In this document: in pieces, positions 1 to 7,878 of the stretch
Numbering within the stretch: position 1 is the stretch's first letter
How the letters are laid out: each line of letters begins with the position of its first letter
DNA from: Syntrophales bacterium
GTDB lineage: Bacteria > Desulfobacterota > Syntrophia > Syntrophales > UBA2210
Direction of reading: 5' to 3'
NCBI GenBank assembly: GCA_023228425.1
Contig: JALOBE010000015.1
Coordinates: forward strand, 1-61,494
DNA: 61,494 nucleotides
Notes under the pieces: model-generated
Databases searched by the model: none
What the model was told of the DNA's origin: nothing
What the model saw: the letters and a program-made list of their open reading frames with translations, nothing else
Program-made: the position numbers and the translations under genes

Positions 1-24
1 AACACGCTGAAATCAAAACCCTAT

Positions 25-45
25 TTCTAATGGTTTCCATTAGAA
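25..45. repeat. 9-bp inverted repeat, 3-nt loop
   Basis: TTCTAATGG and CCATTAGAA are separated by TTT. A related half site, CTAATGGAAA, lies near 106-115, upstream of the PagL-like gene. It could be an operator, but the gene it would serve is not evident; the first 180 bases contain no convincing coding frame. Confidence 0.4.
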
Positions 46-182
46 CATACTCAGGATAATCTCACAACTAAAAGCGACTAACGCTATCTATTATGACCAA
101 AATCTGCTAATGGAAAATCTGGGTTTATAGTGCTTCGTCGCGCGTTGCTGCCGGAATCAACGCTCATGCCCCGGAGGCTTGT

Positions 183-737
183 TTGAAAAACCCCGGAATT
201 TTGATTATCACCCTCATCATGATCGCGATACTCTCGATCGCCTGCCCGTCTCACGGGGCTGCCGCGCGGGGATCCGGCGAACGCGAAATCGTCGTAGGTG
301 CCGGATCGTCCCTCCACGGCGGCCTCGCCAGCAGACAAGTGCTGATTTCACCGGCTCTCAGCACGCAGCCGACGCGCCAGCCCTCTCTTCGACTGCGCCT
401 CGAAGGAAACCTTGAATTGATCCATTATGATGGAAAACTGACTACCATTGCCGGCATCGCGCCGATGATCCGAGTCTACCTCGTGCCCGGGCGGGACCGG
501 GGGCTTTTTGTCGAGGGAGGAGTGGGCGTTAATGTCAAAAGCCGGAAGACCATCCGCGAAAGAGAACTGGGAGGTTCCCTCATTTTCAGCCCCTCCCTGG
601 GCGCGGGATACGCTTTTTCTGAGCGGCGGCACCCCGCGGCTCTTTCAATTCGTTACAGGCATCTCTCAAACGGAGGACTCTATTCAGAGAATCGGGGATT
701 TGATTCCTGGTATGGCTTGATTTCTATAGGGTTTTAA
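183..737 (+). CDS. PagL-like lipid A 3-O-deacylase (acyloxyacyl hydrolase)
   Basis: A 184-residue protein with an N-terminal signal sequence (hydrophobic about residues 5-20, likely cleaved near residue 26) followed by a region compatible with a small outer-membrane beta-barrel. The C-terminal stretch carries the PagL-family signature His160-Leu-Ser162-Asn, followed by an Asn-Arg-Gly segment. In PagL the His and Ser form a catalytic triad with an acidic residue; D174 has the right spacing and E169 is an alternative. PagL enzymes remove the 3-O acyl chain of lipid A at the outer membrane. The start is TTG at 183, chosen because GGAGG lies 5 nt upstream. Family assignment rests on the HxSN motif and size; activity is inferred. 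Confidence 0.75.
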   Translation: MKNPGILIITLIMIAILSIACPSHGAAARGSGEREIVVGAGSSLHGGLASRQVLISPALSTQPTRQPSLRLRLEGNLELIHYDGKLTTIAGIAPMIRVYLVPGRDRGLFVEGGVGVNVKSRKTIRERELGGSLIFSPSLGAGYAFSERRHPAALSIRYRHLSNGGLYSENRGFDSWYGLISIGF

Positions 738-753
738 CGCAAGGAGGATGATC

Positions 754-1323
754 ATGGAAAAAACCAAACCAACCCGGGATGAGGCGCTGGCTCTCCTGAT
801 GCAGTATAACCGGAGCGAAGGACTGATTGTGCATGCCCTCGCGGTAGAGGGGGTTATGCGCCACTTCGCCGGGAAATTCGGCGGCGATCCCGATGTGTGG
901 GGCATCGTCGGTCTGGTCCACGACCTGGACTACGAACAATACCCCGACCATCACTGCCGGAAGAGCCGCGAGATTCTCGAGGAAAACAACTGGCCCGAGG
1001 AGTACATCCGTGCCGTCGTAAGCCACGGCTGGGGCATTTGCAGTGACGTTCCTCCCGAATCGAAGATGGAACAGGTACTCTACGCAATTGACGAACTGAC
1101 GGGGCTGGTATCAGCCGCGGCGCTGGTACGGCCATCCCGAAGCGTGATGGATCTGACCACAAAGTCGGTCAGAAAAAAATGGAAGGACAAGCGCTTCGCC
1201 GCCGGTGTCGACCGTGGAATCATCGAAGCGGGGGCCCGAATGCTGGATATGGACATCAACGACCTGATCACGGAAACCATTGAAGGCATGCGCGGCGTGG
1301 CCGAAGACATCGGTCTGAAATAA
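754..1323 (+). CDS. HD-domain (metal-dependent phosphohydrolase-type) protein
   Basis: A 189-residue soluble protein of the HD superfamily. Candidate metal ligands are H27, the H56-D57 pair in VHDLDYEQYPDHH, H91 and D113, in the usual order. Members hydrolyse phosphomonoesters or nucleotides; no substrate can be named from sequence. ATG at 754 is preferred to the in-frame ATG at 748 because AAGGAGG (741-747) abuts 748 but sits 6 nt before 754. The gene follows the PagL-like gene by only 16 nt, so the two may be cotranscribed, although no functional link is obvious. Confidence 0.8.
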   Translation: MEKTKPTRDEALALLMQYNRSEGLIVHALAVEGVMRHFAGKFGGDPDVWGIVGLVHDLDYEQYPDHHCRKSREILEENNWPEEYIRAVVSHGWGICSDVPPESKMEQVLYAIDELTGLVSAAALVRPSRSVMDLTTKSVRKKWKDKRFAAGVDRGIIEAGARMLDMDINDLITETIEGMRGVAEDIGLK

Positions 1324-1386
1324 AAGATAAAAACCTCTTTTCTCTGACGGAGGCATTCTCAGAGGGCTGTATTACAGGCAGAAAGC

Positions 1387-1427
1387 GACTGTCGCCTCGG
1401 GAAATTTAGAGATGAGGCAGTCGTTTT
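1387..1427 (+). terminator. Possible terminator after the HD-domain gene
   Basis: An imperfect stem (CGACTG plus CCTC pairing with GAGG plus CAGTCG, with a 3-nt bulge) is followed by TTTT. A second inverted repeat, GCATACC/GGTATGC, lies at 1438-1466 without a T run. The 200-bp gap between the HD gene and mscL contains no gene that I can see. Confidence 0.4.
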
Positions 1428-1527
1428 CCTGCCGACCGCATACCGGGAATTCTTTCCGGGGTATGCGATGATGACTTGTGAACGTGCCAGTACTTAAACA
1501 AACCATGAACCGGGAGGATATGCCGTG

Positions 1528-1929
1528 ATGGGTCTGATCAAAGAGTTTAAAGAATTTGCGGTACGGGGTAATGTCGTCGATATGGCAGTCGGCATCATTA
1601 TAGGAGCCGCCTTTGGTAAAATCGTTTCGTCCGCCGTGGGCGACGTTATCATGCCTCCCATCGGTGTCCTCCTGGGAGGAGTCGATTTCTCCAATCTTGC
1701 CTTTACTGTGAAAGAGGCCACCGGAGACCTGCCGGCTGTCGTCATCGGCTATGGGAAATTTATTCAGACGGTTATTGATTTTACCATCATCGCGTTTACC
1801 ATATTTATCGCGATAAAGGGAATCAACTCGCTGAAGCGTAAAGAAGAAGCGCCCGCGGCTCCACCGGAACCTCCGGCACAGGAAGTATTGCTGATGGAAA
1901 TACGTGATTTGCTGAAAGAACGTAAGTAA
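1528..1929 (+). CDS. mscL: Large-conductance mechanosensitive channel MscL
   Basis: A 133-residue inner-membrane channel that opens at high membrane tension to release osmolytes. The N-terminal amphipathic helix and pore-lining TM1 (GLIKEFKEFAVRGNVVDMAV followed by GIIIGAAFGKIV), the short periplasmic loop, TM2 (about 73-98) and the charged C-terminal helix ending in MEIRDLLKERK are all recognisable, at normal family length. The start is ATG 1528, with GTG 1525 immediately before it as an alternative; GGGAGG lies upstream at about 1512. It appears monocistronic and is followed by a repeat hairpin. Confidence 0.97.
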   Translation: MGLIKEFKEFAVRGNVVDMAVGIIIGAAFGKIVSSAVGDVIMPPIGVLLGGVDFSNLAFTVKEATGDLPAVVIGYGKFIQTVIDFTIIAFTIFIAIKGINSLKRKEEAPAAPPEPPAQEVLLMEIRDLLKERK

Positions 1930-1948
1930 ACCCCGGTACGGGGGCTCC

Positions 1949-1993
1949 GGTACCGGAGGTCATACCTCCGGTACCATTCTACGAAGCCGTCAT
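1949..1993. repeat. Hairpin plus ACGAAGCCGTC motif (dispersed repeat family, partial copy)
   Basis: A perfect 12-bp stem, GGTACCGGAGGT / ACCTCCGGTACC, with loop CAT, followed by TTCTACGAAGCCGTCAT. The same hairpin-plus-core module recurs near 14216, 20871, 53101 and 55420. It lies just downstream of mscL and could also act in transcription end formation or mRNA stabilisation. Confidence 0.75.
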
Positions 1994-2298
1994 CTTGTAC
2001 CGCCCATCAAAGAGCCCGGAAGGCCACGGACAACCTGCCGTCCCGCAGAGGAGCCGACGGAGCGAACGGCACTCTTTTTGCCGCGGCCTGCACCATGCCG
2101 TCTGCCCTGCCGCCAGGGGGTCCCGTTCGTCCGAAAAGTAATTCGTTTATTCCGCCGCCAGGGCTCTTCGCCGCTGTCGCCGCCGCGTGCTGCCGGGCTG
2201 CCTCACGCGACTGCGCGTGCCCGGCATCACCCGAACTCCGTCAGCCGCTTCCTCTGTTTCACAGCTGCGGGACGTCTGTTCGATACTGTCAAGTGTCG

Positions 2299-2347
2299 AT
2301 TTTGCATTGACAAGTTATTTTGCATGTATACTATTGGTATGCAAAAT
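2299..2347 (+). promoter_or_regulatory. Candidate MarR operator and promoter (three ATTTTGCAT sites)
   Basis: ATTTTGCAT occurs at 2299-2307 and 2317-2325 in direct orientation, and its inverse ATGCAAAAT at 2339-2347. The last two form a 9-bp inverted repeat around the -10-like TATACT (2327-2332). TTGACA (2307-2312) overlaps the first site, although its 14-nt spacing to TATACT is short. Sites straddling the promoter just upstream of a marR gene are the expected layout for autorepression. Confidence 0.7.
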
Positions 2348-2365
2348 AAAATGGAAGGTGCCTCC

Positions 2366-2872
2366 ATGAACGATGATGATCGGTTGATATTGCTCCTGTT
2401 TACAGCCCAGCAAAAGTTGCGGTCCTACCTCAACAATGCACTGGCGGCATCGGATATCGGTGTGACCGTTGCCCAGTCGGGAATCCTCTTCCTTCTCAAA
2501 CAGAAGGAAGGACGGACAATGACGGAAATAAGCAGGATCCTCGGCATTGACAACTCAACCGTGACCGGCCTGACGGATCGCCTGGAAAAGGCGGGCCTGG
2601 TCAGGAGACAGAACAACCCGAATGATCGACGGATTTCACACCTGCAGATTACAGAAAAAGGGCTGCGGGAGGCGGATCGGGCACGAGTGGTGATTCATCG
2701 GGTCAATGATGAAATCAAGTCAGGACACACAGACGAAGAGATCGATTCTTTCAAACGGGTACTCAAACGTTTCTTTGCCAAGTTCGACGGATCGAAAAAA
2801 GCGGTAGAGGCGGAGGCTTCTTCGGAGAAACTTTCCACCCGTGAAGAAAGATTTGAAGGGGCCGGGCGATGA
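2366..2872 (+). CDS. MarR-family transcriptional regulator
   Basis: A 168-residue winged-helix repressor. The recognition region (MTEISRILGIDNSTVTGLTDRL) and the wing (AGLVRRQNNPNDRRISHLQIT) are typical of MarR proteins, including the DxR of the wing tip. ATG 2366 is chosen because GGAAGG lies 7 nt upstream and the family-like sequence begins there; in-frame codons farther upstream run through the operator region. The C-terminal 25 residues are a charged tail beyond the usual domain. It overlaps the next gene by 4 nt (ATGA), so it probably controls the operon containing the acyl-CoA dehydrogenase-like, MoxR and CoxE genes, and itself. The ligand is unknown; acyl-CoA or an organic acid is a guess from context. 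Confidence 0.9.
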   Translation: MNDDDRLILLLFTAQQKLRSYLNNALAASDIGVTVAQSGILFLLKQKEGRTMTEISRILGIDNSTVTGLTDRLEKAGLVRRQNNPNDRRISHLQITEKGLREADRARVVIHRVNDEIKSGHTDEEIDSFKRVLKRFFAKFDGSKKAVEAEASSEKLSTREERFEGAGR

Positions 2873-4023
2873 CACACCGATTCTCTCCGGATCTGACGGC
2901 TCTGCGGCATCGGGTGGAAACCTTCGCGGCAAAGGAAGCTCTTCCCGTCCTGATAACCAGTGAAGACTTTCCCCGGAACCTCTGGTCAACCATGGGACAG
3001 AAAGGATTACTCGGCCTGGGGATTCCGGAAGAATACGGCGGGTCGGGAGGAACGTGGATAACTATCCAGGCTGTCGGCGAATCCCTGGTACGGGGATGCT
3101 CGAGCATCGGCCTGGCCCTGTCCTGGCTTATCCATGTTCTTTTGAGCCGCTTTATGATCATGGGATTGGGAACCAGGGACCAGATGGATCAGTGGCTGCC
3201 CCGGCTCGCCCGGGGTGAAACCACGATAGCGCTCGCTATTTCAGAGCCCCGGGTAGGGTCTCATCCCCGGCACCTGCGGACATTCGCCGCACATGAGGGC
3301 ACGCAATGGAGACTTCAGGGAGAAAAAAATTATCTCTCCAACGGCCCCCTGGCCGGGGTGTTTTTAGTCCTCGCTGTTTCAAGCGGAAAAGGAAGCGCAA
3401 AGGGATTCACCGCCTTTCTGGCACCGCGGGACACAAAGGGTCTTCGGTTAACGGAAACTATCCGGTCGGAAACCCTGAAGCCGTCGATTCTCTGCGGTAT
3501 GAAGCTGGAATCGTGTGTTCTTCCGGAGGATTCGGTTCTTGGCCCGCCCGAGAGGGCCTATGATACAGTTTCTAAACCCTTTCGGGATCTGGAGGACACC
3601 CTTCTTATGGGTCCGGTGGTGGGCGCCACGGCGGTGCAGATATCGCGCCTGGCGGCACTGATTCGTAACCAGGAGATAGAAAGAAGCGATGAACTGAAAA
3701 GAGGCATGGGGGAACTTCAATCGCACCTGGACACCCTGAGAGTACTTGCCGTCGAGGCAGCCGCCATGATCGATAGCAGCCATCGCGACCGGGAGTACCA
3801 TTCAACTTTACTCTATTTTCGTCGATCGGTCGGGCATTTTCAATCCACGATCCTGCGTTTGATCGAACAGGGCCATATCGAAACCGATGAGGCATTCAGA
3901 ACGCTCACAAACGATATAGCGTTCACTATCGGTATCGCCCGCAATGTTGCCATGATACGCCGGCAGCAAATGGGAGAAGCACTTCTTCTTGAAAAGGACA
4001 GTCATTATGCAGAACAATATTGA
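2869..4023 (+). CDS. Degenerate acyl-CoA dehydrogenase-family protein
   Basis: A 384-residue protein whose N-terminal half is clearly acyl-CoA dehydrogenase-like (GLLGLGIPEEYGGSGG; a helical N-domain and the beta-domain). Key elements depart from active enzymes: the flavin-contacting TEPGAGSD-type motif reads SEPRVGSHPRHL, and the C-terminal domain has neither the usual Q-x-x-GG-x-GY segment nor the YEGT motif bearing the catalytic glutamate. Compare the enzyme at 41051, which keeps all of these. It may be a non-catalytic or repurposed flavoprotein. It overlaps marR by 4 nt and runs into the moxR gene. Confidence 0.75.
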   Translation: MTHRFSPDLTALRHRVETFAAKEALPVLITSEDFPRNLWSTMGQKGLLGLGIPEEYGGSGGTWITIQAVGESLVRGCSSIGLALSWLIHVLLSRFMIMGLGTRDQMDQWLPRLARGETTIALAISEPRVGSHPRHLRTFAAHEGTQWRLQGEKNYLSNGPLAGVFLVLAVSSGKGSAKGFTAFLAPRDTKGLRLTETIRSETLKPSILCGMKLESCVLPEDSVLGPPERAYDTVSKPFRDLEDTLLMGPVVGATAVQISRLAALIRNQEIERSDELKRGMGELQSHLDTLRVLAVEAAAMIDSSHRDREYHSTLLYFRRSVGHFQSTILRLIEQGHIETDEAFRTLTNDIAFTIGIARNVAMIRRQQMGEALLLEKDSHYAEQY

Positions 4024-4960
4024 ACACCCGGTTACATCACCGGACATACTCCGACAGGAACTCCGGAAACGTGGTTACGTGGCGAGCCGGCAGATCGCGA
4101 CGACGGTTTACCTGGCCTGCCGTCTTTGCAAACCGGTACTGGTGGAAGGCCCGGCCGGAGTGGGTAAAACCGAACTGGCAAAAGCAACGGCGTCTCTGCT
4201 GGATCTGCCTCTCATACGCCTTCAGTGTTATGAGGGACTGGATGAATCCAAGGCGCTGTATGAATGGAAATATGGGAAGCAGCTGTTGTACACACAGCTG
4301 CTCAAGGACAAGCTCGACAGCATCATCCGGCGAGAGAACGGCTTCAGTGAGTCCATCGAAAAGTTGTATCGTTATGACGACATCTTCTTCTCTCCCCACT
4401 TTCTTGAACCACGGCCCCTGATGAAGGCATTGCAACAGGACCGGGGGGCTGTCTTGCTGGTGGATGAAATCGACAAATCCGACGATGAGTTCGAGGCATT
4501 TTTGCTGGAAATACTCTCGGATTTTCAAATTTCCATTCCCGAAATCGGAACGGTCAAGGCCCGCGTCAAACCCTTTGTATTCCTGACAAGCAACAATACG
4601 CGGGAACTGGGCGAAGCCCTCAAGCGCCGTTGCCTGCACTTGTTCATTCCCTATCCGGACGCGGCGCTTGAAAGAAGCGTCGTCAAAATACATGCTCCGG
4701 ACATATCAGACACGCTCAACCGACAGCTGGTCGCCTTCACCCAGGCCGTGAGGCGACTGGACATCAGGAAAGCCCCCTCGATCAGCGAAACCATTGACTG
4801 GGCCCGCGTTCTCCTGGTCCTGCACGCGGAACACCTGAACAGCGACGTGGTGAGGGACACACTGAACGTATTTCTGAAACATGAGGCAGACATCGCTCTT
4901 GTAGCGGACCGCCTGCATGAGCTCACAACAGGCGCCCTCAGGGCGGCAGGTGATTCCTGA
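4007..4960 (+). CDS. MoxR-family AAA+ ATPase
   Basis: A 317-residue AAA+ ATPase. Walker A is GPAGVGKT (residues 48-55); Walker B is AVLLVDEIDKSDDEFEAFLL; sensor 1 is FLTSNNTRELGEALKRRC. MoxR ATPases work as chaperones that, with a von Willebrand A partner, activate or insert metal centres in target enzymes. ATG 4007 is chosen because AAAAGGA lies 8 nt upstream. The gene overlaps the end of the acyl-CoA dehydrogenase-like gene and is translationally coupled (TGATG) to the VWA gene downstream. The MoxR-CoxE pairing is seen in carbon monoxide dehydrogenase and other clusters, but no such enzyme is encoded here. Confidence 0.9.
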   Translation: MQNNIEHPVTSPDILRQELRKRGYVASRQIATTVYLACRLCKPVLVEGPAGVGKTELAKATASLLDLPLIRLQCYEGLDESKALYEWKYGKQLLYTQLLKDKLDSIIRRENGFSESIEKLYRYDDIFFSPHFLEPRPLMKALQQDRGAVLLVDEIDKSDDEFEAFLLEILSDFQISIPEIGTVKARVKPFVFLTSNNTRELGEALKRRCLHLFIPYPDAALERSVVKIHAPDISDTLNRQLVAFTQAVRRLDIRKAPSISETIDWARVLLVLHAEHLNSDVVRDTLNVFLKHEADIALVADRLHELTTGALRAAGDS

Positions 4961-6312
4961 TGGATCGTGTCATCAGCACGTTCATTACCTGCCTTCGACA
5001 GGCCGGCCTGGGGATTTCCACGTCAGAAACACTTGACGCTCTTGAGGCGGTGCGACTGGTCGGCTACGAGGACCGGGCTGTTTTTAAAGACGCGCTCTCG
5101 GCCACCCTGGTCAAGTCCGCCCACGAAATGGACACTTTTTTACGGTATTTTGACAGGTATTTCTCTCTGGACCCGATTACCGATGAGACAATGAACGCCA
5201 TCGGTTCACTGACAAAATCTCCGGATGAATCCGGGGCGGCTGCCGATGTTTCTCTTGTCGACATGCCGGCCATGAAAAATAAAACAGCGCTGCTCCTGGC
5301 TCTTCAGAAAGCGGCCCAAGAAGTCAGACTCGAGGACATCCGGTATATAACACAGAGAAACCCTTACGTGACCAAGATGCTTGATGCCATGGGCATGCGG
5401 GACATGGAGCTTCTGATCGGGAGCCTCAAGGCAGAGGGCACAGCGGCTGCATCAGGTCGGGCGGCGGCCCTTGAAAGGGCCGTAACGTCTCTGAAGGAAA
5501 GTACCAGGTGGTACGTGGACCGCCAAATGGCACTGAACATGTCATCGGCTGCCGTGAGCCGGACCGATCCGACCTTGCGCCACAGAAAACTCTCAACACT
5601 TGAAGAACGGGACCTCAAGGAGATAGAAGCTATTATCCGACGCATGGTGAAGCGTCTCCGGGACCGTCAGTCCAGGAGCAGGACGTCCGCTCACCGGGGA
5701 CAGCTGGATTTCAAGAAGACCTTGAGAAAGAATATGGCCCGCCATGGATTCCTGTTCGATACTCAATGGAAGAAAAAGAAGATTGACCGTCCCGAACTGG
5801 TCGTTATATGCGATATCAGCAAATCGGTCATGCGAACCGTCCGCTTTCTGCTCATGTTTATCTATGGCTTGAATCAGATCGTGTCGCGCATCAGAACCTT
5901 TGCTCTGTGTTCGAATCTTGTTGAAGTCACCTCTGTTTTAGACAGGTTGCCTCTTGAGGAAGCCATAGAAAAAATACGGCTCGGCGAAGGATTACCGATA
6001 TTTATGGGGTACACCGATTACAATCAGTCTTTTCTGGATTTCAGGGACATGTTTATGGACAGCGTCTCCCGTAAAACCACCGTAATCATTCTCGGGGATG
6101 CCCGCAATAATTACCAGGAAGCACAGACGGCGGTGCTCCGGACAATTCATGAGCGCAGCAAGCGCCTGATCTGGTTGAACCCGGAGGATGAATCTTTCTG
6201 GGGATCGGGAGACTCGGAAATGAAACAGTATATTCCCTGCTGCAGCATGGTTCAGGAGTGCAACACGCTGCACCATCTTGAAGAGTTTGTCCGGAAGACG
6301 ATTTCGATATGA
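4960..6312 (+). CDS. CoxE-like von Willebrand factor A domain protein
   Basis: A 450-residue VWA protein of the CoxE family. The MIDAS motif is DISKS (D285, S287, S289) in VVICDISKSVMRTV, followed by the Rossmann-like VWA fold to the C terminus. The N-terminal 270 residues are helical and charged, with a basic segment around 229-275. It is the expected partner of the preceding MoxR ATPase and shares the TGATG junction. The pair presumably remodels or matures a client protein; the adjoining acyl-CoA dehydrogenase-like protein is the only candidate client in the operon, which is inference. Confidence 0.88.
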   Translation: MDRVISTFITCLRQAGLGISTSETLDALEAVRLVGYEDRAVFKDALSATLVKSAHEMDTFLRYFDRYFSLDPITDETMNAIGSLTKSPDESGAAADVSLVDMPAMKNKTALLLALQKAAQEVRLEDIRYITQRNPYVTKMLDAMGMRDMELLIGSLKAEGTAAASGRAAALERAVTSLKESTRWYVDRQMALNMSSAAVSRTDPTLRHRKLSTLEERDLKEIEAIIRRMVKRLRDRQSRSRTSAHRGQLDFKKTLRKNMARHGFLFDTQWKKKKIDRPELVVICDISKSVMRTVRFLLMFIYGLNQIVSRIRTFALCSNLVEVTSVLDRLPLEEAIEKIRLGEGLPIFMGYTDYNQSFLDFRDMFMDSVSRKTTVIILGDARNNYQEAQTAVLRTIHERSKRLIWLNPEDESFWGSGDSEMKQYIPCCSMVQECNTLHHLEEFVRKTISI

Positions 6313-6443
6313 GATGCCCGCCGGAAGAGCTGCGCGCGCGCCGGTCAGGCAATAATGTGTGGTCCGCGGGTGAGATCTGACGGCAAGGCTGTACGACGCC
6401 TGTACGTTTGCGTCAGTGAAACATTCTCAACTTTACGAAGCCG

Positions 6444-6746
6444 TCAAAGCTGGAGCCACCCGGGCTCCATCTTTCTCAATTCCGCGTTGATATACTTGCG
6501 GTCCTTCCAGAGGTGTTCCACAAGTTCCTCATACCCTCTCCCCTGGTGATCACTGTTTTCAGCGATGGCGGGAAGGATCGTGAAGGAGGCCGATTCCCTG
6601 TCGCAGCGGATGTCGACGTAATTTCCCTCCATTCCACCGAGAAGGGGCACGTGGTAAGAGAAATCCCCGCCAGCCCGCAGGATGTCTTTTGCAAGCAATC
6701 GGGCGTCTTTTTTCGATCGTATCTGAAAGGGCTGTTTCCTGACCAT
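6444..6746 (-). CDS. Hypothetical protein, 100 aa
   Basis: A small soluble protein that I do not recognise. It begins MVRKQPFQIRSKKDARLLAK and has balanced charge with no membrane segment or cysteine motif. Amino-acid composition and the absence of a longer competing frame support coding. A weak purine-rich stretch (GGAAGTGACGG) lies upstream of the start. It stands alone between the CoxE gene and the YheU-like gene, with an ACGAAGCCGTC repeat core just beyond its 3' end at about 6430. Confidence 0.6.
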   Translation of the reverse strand: MVRKQPFQIRSKKDARLLAKDILRAGGDFSYHVPLLGGMEGNYVDIRCDRESASFTILPAIAENSDHQGRGYEELVEHLWKDRKYINAELRKMEPGWLQL

Positions 6747-7001
6747 ACGGTTCCGTCACTTCCTTTCCCCTGTGGATTTTCTCCTCATATATCATATCAA
6801 AAAAAGCACTGTATCCGATTTTCCAGATTTTGCAATGCTTTTCTCCCCTTCCCCGGCAGCCCGGGAGAGATCACGATCGTTGTTCAGGGAGGTAAAAAAT
6901 GCTGACGGACCGGAAAGAGAACAATGAACAGGAGTGCGTACCGGGACTGACGGTGTGCTTAAGCGAAATCGGTTAGTTCCATGTCGGAGAATCGGAGACG
7001 G

Positions 7002-7232
7002 TTATTCCGTCACCAGACCAAGCTTCTTCATGATCGGATCATGCACCGACACAATGGCGGTGGTTTCGGTCTCATCGTCATAGAGAAGAACGGCCGGCCC
7101 CCGTTCGAGCCCGGACTTCTTCCGGTTGTACTTCTCGTCCCAGGAAACCTCGATTTCACCGTAATCGGTCCCGCATCCGGAGATGAATTCCCTGATCACG
7201 CCATCCAGCGCTTCGGGGCTCAGCCTGTTCAC
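7002..7232 (-). CDS. YheU (UPF0270)-family protein
   Basis: A 76-residue protein matching the YheU family: L-S-P-E-(A/T)-L near the N terminus, then GTDYGE, and a later G-x-AV-L segment (GPAVLLYDDETETTAIV). E. coli YheU is about 72 residues, so GTG 7232 gives a natural size. No strong ribosome site is visible. The frame stays open upstream through a transposase-like remnant (7233-7478), so the start could be mis-set or the two may be fused. Function of the family is unknown. Confidence 0.65.
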   Translation of the reverse strand: MNRLSPEALDGVIREFISGCGTDYGEIEVSWDEKYNRKKSGLERGPAVLLYDDETETTAIVSVHDPIMKKLGLVTE

Positions 7233-7478
7233 GGATATTCTGTGGTTCCGAACTCTCTTCGTGACCCGGTGCAAGAAATTTCTTGCACCGGATCGCCTAA
7301 GATATTGAACCGGCTTTCCGGCGGTGTGTACCTTGGGAATCCGCGTGGCTATAAATCGAAATCGAAGGGGCTGTCCCCATCCACCGGGCTGGTACGTGCA
7401 ACCATTGAACTCCCCATCGGGTCGCTTTCGAGTGCGATACCACGCTGACTGATTAAAAATCGGGTCCAATATTTCCAA
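7233..7478 (-). pseudogene. Transposase remnant (IS1380/IS4-like), fused in frame to the YheU-like gene
   Basis: About 80 codons read FNGCTYQPGGWGQPLRFRFI and following, which resembles the central Tyr-x-x-x-x-W-x-x-P-x-R segment of IS1380/IS4-class transposases. No full catalytic core is present. The remnant lies between two copies of intergenic repeat sequence, suggesting a decayed insertion. Assignment is by pattern memory and is tentative. Confidence 0.4.
7266..7291. repeat. 26-bp perfect palindrome
   Basis: CCGGTGCAAGAAA is followed directly by its exact reverse complement, with no loop. No T run follows on either strand, so it is not a standard terminator. It sits about 35 bp upstream of the YheU-like start codon and could be an operator for a dimeric regulator or an insertion end. 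Confidence 0.85.
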
Positions 7479-7529
7479 TGAGTTACAAGACTGCCTTTGG
7501 GAAATTCGGACTTTTTACGAGGCCGTCAA
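7461..7529 (+). repeat. Dispersed repeat, copy 1 (pair of 39151-39211)
   Basis: CCAATATTTCCAATGAGTT and GGGAAATTCGGACTTTTTAC recur in reverse orientation at 39151-39211. It ends in TTTTTACGAGGCCGTC, the terminal core shared with the other MITE-like elements in this window. Confidence 0.8.
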
Positions 7530-7645
7530 ACTTGTTTTTCTCTCAAGTACAAAAAACTACTTGAGGACACCTATGTCCACGAAATAGAAGAACTATTTTT
7601 CGCGGGTGTTACACTCCGGTCATACGTTTATGAAAGTACCCCACA

Positions 7646-7684
7646 GAAAAACGGGAACCTGGGGGCAAACCCCACGTTCCCGTT
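7646..7684 (-). terminator. Rho-independent terminator after tRNA-Leu
   Basis: On the minus strand AACGGGAACGTGGGG pairs with CCCCCAGGTTCCCGTT across a short TTTG loop, then TTTTCTG. It lies about 25 nt past the CCA end of tRNA-Leu. Confidence 0.85.
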
Positions 7685-7709
7685 ATCACAGGGAATAATT
7701 TTACAAATA

Positions 7710-7796
7710 TGGTGCCGAAGCCGGGACTTGAACCCGGACGGGCGTGGCCCACTACCCCCTCAAGATAGCGTGTCTACCAAGTTCCACCACTTCGGC
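7710..7796 (-). tRNA. tRNA-Leu (anticodon GAG)
   Basis: The minus strand reads GCCGAAGTGGTGGAACTTGG and onward, with a long variable arm, anticodon loop TTGAGGG (anticodon GAG, reads CUC/CUU), T loop GTTCAAGTC and an encoded CCA. The acceptor stem GCCGAAG/CTTCGGC is fully paired. It lies downstream of tpiA-secG on the same strand but is separated by a terminator. Confidence 0.97.
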
Positions 7797-7834
7797 ATGT
7801 TGCCGCACCGTAGTGCCTTTCCCCTGTTTTGTCA

Positions 7835-7869
7835 ATAAAAAAACGCCGGGTTATCCCCCCTGCCCGGCG
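7835..7869 (-). terminator. Rho-independent terminator after secG
   Basis: On the minus strand CGCCGGG pairs with CCCGGCG and is followed by TTTTTTTATT. It ends the tpiA-secG transcript 10 nt past the secG stop codon. Confidence 0.9.
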
Positions 7870-7878
7870 TCGGGTTTA

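Noticed and set aside
1438..1466. Second terminator before mscL
   Set aside because: The stem is good (GCATACC/GGTATGC) but there is no T run, so it is only noted.
6513..6905. A 130-codon plus-strand frame over the small minus gene at 6444
   Set aside because: Low-complexity, no ribosome site, and the minus-strand frame has more protein-like composition.
7266..7291. Palindrome as an intrinsic terminator
   Set aside because: It has no loop and no T run on either side.
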